From Kordia sp050633145 (lineage in GTDB: Bacteria > Bacteroidota > Bacteroidia > Flavobacteriales > Flavobacteriaceae): a DNA stretch of 64,000 bases. Below, one piece after another: positions 12,401 through 19,532 of the stretch (position 1 is the stretch's first letter; each line of letters starts with the position of its first letter). A program made the translations under genes and the position numbers. Below the pieces are notes generated by a model that worked only from the letters and a program-made list of their open reading frames with translations, had not been told where the DNA came from and did no database searches. The stretch is from positions 124,001 through 188,000 of the forward strand of contig NZ_JBOEFY010000026.1 in NCBI RefSeq assembly GCF_050633145.1, read 5' to 3'.

Positions 12401-15400
12401 CGGCTTCTATTCCTCTTGCCGAAAGCATTAAGTATGATTGCGCCGTTATGATTGTTAATACTCTTGCCGTAATTGGTGAATCTTTTGTACCAAAGTTAAG
12501 ATACCAAGCAGACGGATTGTTAAAGAAGAATCCGGCTTGTACTTCAGCATATAAATCTATAATCCAACCATTAGATTTTGGTAATTGGTAATCGGCACCA
12601 AACCAGAATTCGAATGAATTATCTCCTACAGCTACACCTGCAAAGAATGGAGGTTCTGTATCGTCTATAATCCCTAATCGTTCTCCAAGTACATTGGCTC
12701 TACCATCTAAAATAAATACAGATGGTAAGGATAGGATTGCCATGAGTCGTGTGGAAAATAAGAATCCATCATCGTGCATAGTTCCTAAAACCGTTCCAGC
12801 TCCGACTGCAACTGGTAAGTCGTATTGATCGGTTCGCGGTGGCCCACTAAATTTCTCAATATTTACACCACGTTTTGGGTAGGTATAGTATTCGTACCAA
12901 GTATTTTCGCCCGATACTAACCCAACTGCTTCTTTTTCGGCAACATACTTGTATCCAAGTAATCCTCCAAATCCGTAGAAAGCTAGTCCTGTTGCCGCCA
13001 ATGGAATTGGCGTTGGCATTTCAATTCCTGCTTCAATGATGAATGCAGGTTCTTTTGGTTGCAAGCGCATTTGTGCTGCTCCACTGATTCTTGCTTTTGG
13101 AAGTTTTAATCCAATTTTTCCGTGATATTCAGGAGATTCTCCTGGCTCAGGAATAGATAACATTCCGTTGATAATTGCTAAGGCAGAATCTGGATCTGCA
13201 GTTCCTGGAATGATTAAGTCAACCTCAATTGTTTGAATACGTAAGAAGCTGTCTTCATAGTCATCTTCATTTCCGCCATACAGATCAACCATTTCATCAT
13301 TATCAGTAGTGTAATAGTATTTGATTCCTTCTCCACGTGCGTCAATTCCTAATGGATCAAGACTAATTGCTCCGTCAAATCCCCAATAGTTGTATTTACG
13401 CATCACGCCATCTTTTTCTTGCTGATGCGATCCGAAGTGAATTCCGGTAACGGCAATTTCAATTGGTCCAAGATTTAATGAGATATTTGTTGGAATGAAT
13501 GCATTTCCTCCTACAATTTCGATAGATCCATCTTCGTATACGCGTAGTTTAGGTAATACAATTTTTTGATCGCCTAAAACTCGTTGCATGATTGCATTTT
13601 GGAACGAAATTTCGCAAGATGTTCCTAAGAAGAATTTATCATCATCTTTCCCAACTTCTGCTGTTAAGAAATTGATTGTCATAAAGTTGAAAAGTTTCAA
13701 CGGAAATCCTGACGGTAAAAATGTAGCTGTTAATGAGAAATCATCTTCACTATACCAATGACCTTCTAAGTCTATGATTGCTTTTTCTGTAGGATTGTCT
13801 GGCTTTTTGAACTTTGGAATTTCAATTCGTGCTTTTAAGTTCGATTCTGTTACTTGTCCGTGATAGAACGTTAAGTCAAATCGGTTGAAACCTAATCGCC
13901 ATGCTTTGTCAGGATTACTTCCTAACTGAAACCACATGAATTGATTTGGATCAATCGTGCTAATGAAATTGTTATAATCTGCTTCCTTTTCAAAGTTTAA
14001 TACACCTGTATTCGTTGTGATTGATAACGGATACTTGAATTTTAATTGATATGGTGTGTTTAAAGTGTTGATATGTGCAACTAACTCAGGTAAAGAGTTT
14101 ACCGTTTCTTCTACATTATTTGAAGTTACCGTTGTTGGATAGTTGACATCAAAATATTCTGAGAAATAATCTGTTACTTGTCCAGCCGCATCTACTGCAT
14201 AGGTAGCTCTTAGTGCTATAGTACCTGACATTCCGCCAGTTCCTATAAGTAATCTTTCACCTGTAATTGCTAGTGTTTGTCCAGTTTCTTTTTTGAACCA
14301 TTTTTTTGGCAGATAGATTGTAGTCAAATCAGTATAAACACCCATAAATTCTGGTGGTCTATTGTCTAAATCTGCTTCTACAATGTTAGAATTCCTACTT
14401 AAATCAATTTTTAAGTTTTGAATATCTATAATGAGTCCTGTATTTCCAATTTGTGCAGGAAAGTTGGTATTTAGTACTAAATCTAAATTATACCCAAATC
14501 CTTCTTCGGTATCTGCATAAAATAATGCTTCTCCAAAAGTCAACATTACTCTTGGTCCTCCATCTGCATCTTCAGGTAATTCCGTTAACGGTTCACCTGT
14601 TAGCGTGTTATCACAAGGATTGACTCCAAATTCGTCATATACAGGTTTTAGAATGCTTCTAGGAAATTCGATTCCTGCTGATAGTGTGAGTGTTGCTCTT
14701 GCTTTTGGAATAAGAATATTTTTGATGTATTCTTCAATATCTTGTGGCAATAACGATCGGAAAAACTCTTTTAGTTTTACTTTCGTTTCATTTAAATCAT
14801 TCTTTAAAACGTAGGTTATAAAACCTATAAGCGTAGCATATTTTTGTGTTTGCGCATGTATTTCGGAAACAATATCTGTTAGTTTCGTTTCTTGCGTAGG
14901 CGTTAGTAAATTAAGATCACTATTTGCTGCATTGATGTCATTTACAAATTGTTCTAGACTTGTTGTAGTGTCGTCTATTGGTTCTGTAAATGTATTGATA
15001 AAGTTCGCAATAGCTTGCTCTTCTGATATATTTAGTACGCGTAATGCTATTTCAAAGAATTCTTGAGGAGCGAAAGAGAAATTATCTAAATTAAAGTCTC
15101 TTAAGTAGGCAAGTATTTGCCATTCGTATTCTACTGTGATTGGGAACGCAGATATTGATGCGTCGTCGGCATCAGGATTTAGTACTAAGTAAATTCCTGT
15201 GCTTGGTAATTCGATATCTAAACGTTGCGATACGATTGATAAGCTGTAAAAAGCCGCATCTCCTCTAGGGCTTTTATTGTATTGTAAATCCTTGTAGTGT
15301 ATTTTATCGAACAAATACACGATTCCATCTTTGATGAAACCAAGAATATCCGGTATATCGTCTGTATTGACTACAGACGATAGTTTTGGATAATACCTAT

Positions 15401-15437
15401 GCGCTACAACCGCTGTATTATTATTTTGACCTGACAT
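6444..15437 (-). CDS. Giant 2997-aa multidomain protein
   Basis: This is a single 2997-residue frame starting at an ATG, with no signal peptide. By eye the order is: an N-terminal unknown region; a long beta-strand-rich region at about 480-1125 with repeated amphipathic strands and Gly-rich turns, somewhat like large DUF6603-type proteins (weak resemblance); beta-sandwich-like stretches; a coiled coil at about 1610-1665 rich in Glu, Gln and Ala; a propeller-like region at about 1840-2180 with motifs such as 'NGNILWQRYF'; two related Cys-containing helical modules at about 2230-2450; and C-terminal fibronectin-like beta regions. It lies 118 nt after the SUKH gene. The propeller motif also occurs in the next giant protein, so the two are partly related. 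Function is not recognised. The gene is intact and its codon use looks like that of its neighbours. Confidence 0.88.
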   Translation of the reverse strand: MSGQNNNTAVVAHRYYPKLSSVVNTDDIPDILGFIKDGIVYLFDKIHYKDLQYNKSPRGDAAFYSLSIVSQRLDIELPSTGIYLVLNPDADDASISAFPITVEYEWQILAYLRDFNLDNFSFAPQEFFEIALRVLNISEEQAIANFINTFTEPIDDTTTSLEQFVNDINAANSDLNLLTPTQETKLTDIVSEIHAQTQKYATLIGFITYVLKNDLNETKVKLKEFFRSLLPQDIEEYIKNILIPKARATLTLSAGIEFPRSILKPVYDEFGVNPCDNTLTGEPLTELPEDADGGPRVMLTFGEALFYADTEEGFGYNLDLVLNTNFPAQIGNTGLIIDIQNLKIDLSRNSNIVEADLDNRPPEFMGVYTDLTTIYLPKKWFKKETGQTLAITGERLLIGTGGMSGTIALRATYAVDAAGQVTDYFSEYFDVNYPTTVTSNNVEETVNSLPELVAHINTLNTPYQLKFKYPLSITTNTGVLNFEKEADYNNFISTIDPNQFMWFQLGSNPDKAWRLGFNRFDLTFYHGQVTESNLKARIEIPKFKKPDNPTEKAIIDLEGHWYSEDDFSLTATFLPSGFPLKLFNFMTINFLTAEVGKDDDKFFLGTSCEISFQNAIMQRVLGDQKIVLPKLRVYEDGSIEIVGGNAFIPTNISLNLGPIEIAVTGIHFGSHQQEKDGVMRKYNYWGFDGAISLDPLGIDARGEGIKYYYTTDNDEMVDLYGGNEDDYEDSFLRIQTIEVDLIIPGTADPDSALAIINGMLSIPEPGESPEYHGKIGLKLPKARISGAAQMRLQPKEPAFIIEAGIEMPTPIPLAATGLAFYGFGGLLGYKYVAEKEAVGLVSGENTWYEYYTYPKRGVNIEKFSGPPRTDQYDLPVAVGAGTVLGTMHDDGFLFSTRLMAILSLPSVFILDGRANVLGERLGIIDDTEPPFFAGVAVGDNSFEFWFGADYQLPKSNGWIIDLYAEVQAGFFFNNPSAWYLNFGTKDSPITARVLTIITAQSYLMLSARGIEAGARVDISLKKNFFGIKVEISAYVEVGGFISFERFQLGGYIAFGGTIAISVWKLVGFRVSLDAILSAEAAKPFLLFAQVRIRVCIRIIVKICKTFKVKLKWEKDNSVDRTPIPALSDGSNPNYPDRTKEAVQGVHMMTNETFELNYFSSVPSAGNIDKVIPLDTYIDFKAMKGLVPGEVSEKIGGHTGAAKNFTDLIPPNKVVRGGHELRQVKHKYSIENIEIFMADGSNWRPYHPFKAVVPTDERDSVNHLRIGYWQRNGEQYDSIRLLATNPFSYMEAGEPGWFIPEEYGITPSELYCVTTEETGDCSDFLEKPLGSKYYRPNGYVGHYIDGAYYSIEEGTGDLEQTIYVQNMSWSLDLIHPGSGQEFTRANFDRMRMRINGTNSYVTLGVNEDFYTLENGVATNLVEISEQYLTAINTFLLDNDSEPLNSLSITDVTAENGTLTVNVEVKADYPFPTTGTNELFFSTLFLKRFRPNGSSSVLGSITNTTETLIISSNEPTAVGCMEVTDVENNHDFAQSLQFSNADRLIIILPESSVTTKLKLTTYAEGVTIRYYKTILSDTASTPQYELIEEVYKTKAELNSVVMYTNEDELTSKITVTPKSANAHLIRAVREQIAELQEATYDSETGQIIPLTAEQQAQLEALQAELAQLEAEGCSIQTDTTPKQRIVAEIYNEIDNDGIDEYRFRVYNEKCEIVLSSSTRYYSKEAAIGELKTSVFTVLNENDSIEIKETVDNRYYFNVIDSTGEVIARRIEYFNTLKECENEIARLKLLLATSTMVIGEVGCSETKGEEQPIALAASKSIVVNPTNIGISNTIFNSYKYTHAETNSQRVNWYSKMKFIGGNCYAVGYPSVNVAGSSYNDGVLTKLDAFGKVIFSKAYYIDGSQPIRFKEIEELSDGNLLIIGRGYSRRLYYLKVDTNGNILWQRYFTCEQGLDEHRMSVVKTQKRTFFITCLSSRRDVLYVLEIDENGNVVNQTGLNNGGKYWYEVGASCLDPKGGLLVGIRRRSTSSPNPHSSIIVHFDASLQLKFNYLINSKSQVEITDMIMHEERLYFILDNITASESTITYIPYNDKEFKEYSSRKLPIFKNWKLTGSDKTNSVIVANSAAPIYRVSIQSDESLAIDAEFDFNTPTTLSGIKDVWYDEQQKNYTLITSEYLALLKEDLASCVTKKSEIITELPKREFTYVKQDANIGDFKVQPKIISEIRTLEQNLKLIDELCPADDGGGNGDCDKDETLCNFQALLKKALFTCIDYNAKDQFYDNWDCFLKMIASMESFDAQNPQYGLLVALDADINTLIRYPEIARPPMLDVAVGYANTILDKMYELGNCDCSGDCKKDPIICEAYDELVRLYNECFLNTETSEQVDANIDCFRAFRQVIKDLANVPGVTLPAAISTEYDNYVVILNRIEGLVGHHEQILRFRDLNASAIELIKLLEEAGDCGCNGGGTTEEPHICNTSVQEVCWLSIEQHEYNQTIPGYEEIVGEQQDMEEAVQRTAQPIWRPNSTFYVHYQLKDEVDNGANSELFDYYYGFKTAGPIGHFHNADGVTYGNEYEDNTNVNTIINRVDTNGDPSLSGTLTNPDAYPLTSLRQYIDYDKSYPNADGNLLQAKPVFYGQEQCRITLYFTKPLAYHMLRSWEAYLGSPELTGSMHIAIKDPVSNVVIPYPLPIDFNDETVPLPEGNGEGGVPWIDDNDPRIPLNIRMLNNFINYINENNDAIECTFDIGNAIQPQSYAYSVTLTNLKPQKLYTALIYNAFETESNDVVSSAQVHNYVFQTSRYQNFEAQVNSYMLIDEENTDNNRQAVFNVELPNVTPADITTAYNIVDGNPDANSDALETQYLDVFDRLLEGVLGMTPLDPPVNTEFNKILDGDGNLIAILIRNPEPFNIPKIPIEQINGEEEIFEDGSTVGHRGAIRVFDKATGVDDDTYKVLYSKDYSQAFIMHDSKQITAEMLSFKFRYLIWEVNKYVIDDTAKAEDILLAQ

Positions 15438-15555
15438 ATTATATTTTTTTATTTTTTGTGATCTTTTTTATTACAAAATTTGAGTTTAGCCAATAACCTT
15501 CTAACCCAATGACTATTAATCACTGAATTACAATGTATTACGGATTCAAATTGTT

Positions 15556-16014
15556 TTAGAAAGGATTATATCCCTCTAAATGGAGTCCAATCCTAGCTTC
15601 AATTAAGGATTTTAAAGAACCCTTTCCATTTTCTGTGTAATTAGCTTGAGTAGGATTATTTAGTATTTGATATAAAGGTGGATTATCTCCTTCATCTAAA
15701 TACATAAATACGGGTCTTCCGTGTGAACTTAAATCGATAAAATAATGTGGTCGAGATATTGTAACACTATATAAACTAGTAAGTTCAGATCTTTCTTCAT
15801 CTTGCATTTCTTGTTGACTATCATAAATACTAAAGTCAAGAAAGTTACAAAAGTTACCTGCTAGATAAAGTAGTTCTTTAAGCACTTTTGGAAAAGGATT
15901 TCCACTATTGTATAATTGTTCTAATTGTAGGATTTCAGTCTCTTGAATTCCTTCATCTATTAAACCATCTATCTGTGGATTATCTCTTAAAGTTTGTAAA
16001 TATTCTATAATCAT
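15556..16014 (-). CDS. Probable SUKH (SMI1/KNR4) immunity protein
   Basis: This 152-aa acidic protein has no signal peptide or membrane segment. Residues about 24-52 follow the SMI1/KNR4 pattern: a helix with 'EILQLEQLYN', then 'FPKVLKELLYLAGNF', matching the family's rule of an acidic helix followed by FP and a helix ending in a small-residue turn. Later parts ('HYFIDLSSHGRPVFMYLDEGD') fit the beta strands where SUKH proteins usually have aromatic and Asp/Glu residues. It starts 5 nt after the stop of the gene with a C-terminal deaminase-like domain. SUKH proteins are well known as immunity proteins of polymorphic toxins, including deaminases. The family call is by motif only; the immunity role is inferred from position. 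Confidence 0.7.
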   Translation of the reverse strand: MIIEYLQTLRDNPQIDGLIDEGIQETEILQLEQLYNSGNPFPKVLKELLYLAGNFCNFLDFSIYDSQQEMQDEERSELTSLYSVTISRPHYFIDLSSHGRPVFMYLDEGDNPPLYQILNNPTQANYTENGKGSLKSLIEARIGLHLEGYNPF

Positions 16015-16019
16015 AACTC

Positions 16020-19000
16020 TTAATTTATTAATTTCTTAGTTTTACTGATAGTGGTAGCTCTTGGATCAGAAATCACTTCAAAAACTATACTTTTATTATA
16101 CTTTTCTGCTAATTTTTGTAAATATACTAGATAGCCTTGGCAACTTGTACACGTATATAATGTAGATGCCGCCTTAATTTTAAATCGACTTCCGCTGTTC
16201 CAATGTTGTTCTAAGAAGCTAAAGATATATTTTAATTCAGTATCATTGTTTCTTGCGATATTGTTAGGATGTGTTCTATCTATCGCTTTTAATGTAAAAA
16301 TATCAAACAAATCTTGATCTGGTGGGTTCGTGAGCCAATTAGGCACATTATTAGCAAACTTACTATTGACTGTAGTAATATCTCCAGAGACAAAATATTC
16401 ATCCACTGTATTTAATAAATTACCATCATTATCAAATATTTCAGTCCTAGTTATATACTTATTTACCTTTTTAAGTTTATTCTTAATATTACTTGCTAAA
16501 GCATCGAATTCACCTATATTCCCTTTGTAAATATTATTTAATCCAGTTTGATCCATTATAGTATTTATAATGTTTCGCAGATATCTATCATTTGCTTTTC
16601 TTAATGCCATTGACATTTTAATATCCAATAAATCTACATGGATATCTATCAGGTCTGACTCTATAATTTTTTTAATATCAGCATCTTTAAATTTATCTAC
16701 ATGAATGGCTCTAGGATTGTTCATGTGCGATACCATCAAATTCATTCTTGGAGGGCTATTATTTATTTTATTAAGAATTTGATCCGTAAAATTAAATGGA
16801 CTTCTATTATATTTCTGAATAAACTTTATCCTATCCGCAGAGTTCAAACTACGTAAAAAATCATTAATATTTGATTTACTACAAAACAGAATAAAACCAT
16901 CATATAGACTATCGTTTGTTAGTATATTAATATTTTTTCTGTCAATAACATCTAAATCACGTAGTGCTTTCCATCGTTCAACAGCAACAGCATCATTTTG
17001 GGTTAATTTTGATAATGTAGAATTTGAAGATCCTAAAAAATCATCCATAAAGGCTATTTTGCCGTCAACATCTAACCCTAAATCATCTAATTTGTTTGCA
17101 ATAGCTGGGTCAAGATCTGCTAAAAAATCAGCTAGATCAGCAGCTACATCATCAATTTGATTTAACTTATTCTTCAAGGCAATTAAATCTTGATTCTCAG
17201 GAGTATTTGGTAAATTATCTGGAATATTTTGATTTAATTGTCTTGTTGACTTTTTAAATAATCTTTTTGCTAAAAGGTCACCTGATAATGTTACTACTTC
17301 AAGAATTAATAACCATTTATTAATTTCTTGGCAACGCTTAAACTCATCATACTCAGGAGTTCCTTGAGCAGGTGGTGCACAAGGAGAATTACTATAAATA
17401 GTACAACCACCAGTAGATATTGAATATGCTAATGATGCTGCTCCTAAAATTAATTCCCAACTTTGAAATGCTATTTTTCTTAGTGTATTAACCGCAGCTG
17501 CTTCTAAGACTTCTCCAGCTAAAAATCTTCTAAGTACTCTACCTCCTCCAGTAGCTAAGTTTTTATAAATACCTATTCCTCCAATAAAAGTAAGAGCCAC
17601 GTCTACTACTACTCCAACTGTTTCTTTAAAGTCACTATAATCACCTAAATCATCAACATATTTAAGATAAAAAATAGGAATTTGATTTTTATTTTCATCT
17701 TCTGCTGATAAAGCACAAGGTGTATCGACATTTTCTGCTACAGGAATTCCTATAATAGTTTCTAAATTCCCTGTACGAGCTATAGAAATAGGAGTGAAAA
17801 TGTCATAAAACCCGAATGGCACATATTTAGTTGCGGAAATTGGTTTAAAAGGTATTACTAAAGACCAAAAAGAATCTAATAAAAGTTCATCAAAATCTTT
17901 ATATTCTTCATGCATAGCTACAATTTTATCTCCTTTGAATGGAAAATTAAAATTATCGTTATACCATAATAAAACTTTTTCTGATTCATAATTGATAAGT
18001 TCAGGTGAAGCAGTTTCATCAAAAGTTGGCGGACCAACTAAAGTTTCGTCTTCAAATTCCCAACTTGCATTATAGGCTGTATATGAATGTGGTACTAATG
18101 TAGCTGATGGTAAATCTGTATTATTTGGATTGTACTTACTATTTAACCATAATAAGTATATCGATTTTACGAATTGCCCTTTATTCCCTTTTCCATCATC
18201 ACCAAAAAATGTATTATCATTGACTTTATCATACAATATTTGATAATATGATTTTTTTGTATCTGTTATAAAACTGGGTGGTTTACTCAACATATCTAAG
18301 AAGTCATTTATCTCACTATGATTTAAGTTACCATTATCATCCTCACTACTAATAGATTGGATAATTTTCACTACTACTTCTTCTTCTGTTAAGTTTAATC
18401 CTGAGAAGAATGGATTCCAATTACCTTTGAGCCAATAATTGTTTTTAATCATATCTTCTAAAAGCTGTATTTTTGTTTGATATGATAATTTTGATAATTC
18501 TAAATGGCTAAATAAACTAACTATTCTTACTACAAAATCTATCTTACTAGGTAAAGAAAATATATTAGTAAAAAGAAAATCTGGTTTAAATGCGACAGAA
18601 TCTACCCATTCTTTGTATTCTATTAAACGAAGCCTTAATAATGAAAAATATTCTCTCGTAAATGTTGAATAATATTCTTGTTCTGTAATTATCGGATTTG
18701 TTGCAGAAAGACTAGCTTTAACTAAATCAAAATGATGTTGAAAAGGGGTAAAAAGATCATTGTTATTTAGATATGTTAAGTGTTCACTATCATCAAACAG
18801 TAATTGTTGAAATAAATGAACTATATCTGTTATTAATGTAACATCGTAATAGTAATTAAAACTTGTTGTTCCATCTGGATTTAGAAACTCTTTGTTTCGA
18901 GCTTCAAATACGTAATCAAAAAATTCAGATTGTAAATTTGATACTATTTCAGTTTCTTCAAAACCATCAAAACTCGAATCTACATCATAAAATTCAAGCG

Positions 19001-19532
19001 GTTTCCCATTGAATAATACACGATTTCCATTAACCTTGAAATTCTCTGGAGTAGGGTATTGAGACGCTGAGTTTTTAAAATTAAACTTCTTTATTTTAAT
19101 TTTGATCTCAAGGTTTATTAAATCACCATCATCATTAAACTCCCAATCCATGTCCTTCACAATTAATAATACTTTAGTATTCTGTTCAATTGTTTGAAAG
19201 TGGTTTATAATATTTGGTCCCCAATCAACAAGATTAAAATACCTAAAATCACGTTCACCTACACCTGAAATTTCATTATTATTCTCTTTAGGTCTTTCTT
19301 TTTCCCAAAATTCTACTTCTGGAAAATATCCATTAAATTTACCAGTTGCTGAACTATAGATAGCCTTATAATAATCATTGTTTGTTATTCCTTGATTTCC
19401 CTTAAACCTTCTTACTCTACCAGTTTTTATACTAAATAAGACATCAGTATTTTCGGTATCGAATGTCTCTGTTTCGCTTATCTCATCGAGATAAACAATA
19501 TATCCATCTTCTAAAATGACTGTTTCTCTCAT
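16020..19532 (-). CDS. Polymorphic toxin-like protein with C-terminal deaminase-like domain
   Basis: This 1170-aa protein has no signal peptide. Residues 1-620 are unrecognised. Residues about 637-760 hold three hydrophobic stretches ('VGVVVDVALTFIGGIGIY', 'WELILGAASLAYSIS', 'WLLILEVVTLSGDLL'), as often found ahead of toxin tips. The last 77 residues carry 'NDTELKYIF' with E1099 and 'YTCTSCQGYLVYLQ' with C1128 and C1131. This is the layout of toxin deaminases of the BURPS668_1122 kind (DxE ... CxxC), except that the usual Pro before the first Cys is Thr. A zinc-dependent nucleic acid or nucleotide deaminase is the likely activity; the substrate cannot be told. The ATG overlaps the upstream stop by one base (TAATG), which suggests coupled translation. 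A SUKH gene follows 5 nt later. Confidence 0.75.
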   Translation of the reverse strand: MRETVILEDGYIVYLDEISETETFDTENTDVLFSIKTGRVRRFKGNQGITNNDYYKAIYSSATGKFNGYFPEVEFWEKERPKENNNEISGVGERDFRYFNLVDWGPNIINHFQTIEQNTKVLLIVKDMDWEFNDDGDLINLEIKIKIKKFNFKNSASQYPTPENFKVNGNRVLFNGKPLEFYDVDSSFDGFEETEIVSNLQSEFFDYVFEARNKEFLNPDGTTSFNYYYDVTLITDIVHLFQQLLFDDSEHLTYLNNNDLFTPFQHHFDLVKASLSATNPIITEQEYYSTFTREYFSLLRLRLIEYKEWVDSVAFKPDFLFTNIFSLPSKIDFVVRIVSLFSHLELSKLSYQTKIQLLEDMIKNNYWLKGNWNPFFSGLNLTEEEVVVKIIQSISSEDDNGNLNHSEINDFLDMLSKPPSFITDTKKSYYQILYDKVNDNTFFGDDGKGNKGQFVKSIYLLWLNSKYNPNNTDLPSATLVPHSYTAYNASWEFEDETLVGPPTFDETASPELINYESEKVLLWYNDNFNFPFKGDKIVAMHEEYKDFDELLLDSFWSLVIPFKPISATKYVPFGFYDIFTPISIARTGNLETIIGIPVAENVDTPCALSAEDENKNQIPIFYLKYVDDLGDYSDFKETVGVVVDVALTFIGGIGIYKNLATGGGRVLRRFLAGEVLEAAAVNTLRKIAFQSWELILGAASLAYSISTGGCTIYSNSPCAPPAQGTPEYDEFKRCQEINKWLLILEVVTLSGDLLAKRLFKKSTRQLNQNIPDNLPNTPENQDLIALKNKLNQIDDVAADLADFLADLDPAIANKLDDLGLDVDGKIAFMDDFLGSSNSTLSKLTQNDAVAVERWKALRDLDVIDRKNINILTNDSLYDGFILFCSKSNINDFLRSLNSADRIKFIQKYNRSPFNFTDQILNKINNSPPRMNLMVSHMNNPRAIHVDKFKDADIKKIIESDLIDIHVDLLDIKMSMALRKANDRYLRNIINTIMDQTGLNNIYKGNIGEFDALASNIKNKLKKVNKYITRTEIFDNDGNLLNTVDEYFVSGDITTVNSKFANNVPNWLTNPPDQDLFDIFTLKAIDRTHPNNIARNNDTELKYIFSFLEQHWNSGSRFKIKAASTLYTCTSCQGYLVYLQKLAEKYNKSIVFEVISDPRATTISKTKKLIN

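Noticed and set aside
6444..15437. Calling the 2997-aa protein a Tc toxin or Rhs protein
   Set aside because: No YD repeats, no Rhs core motif (DPxGL) and no TcA/TcB features are visible.
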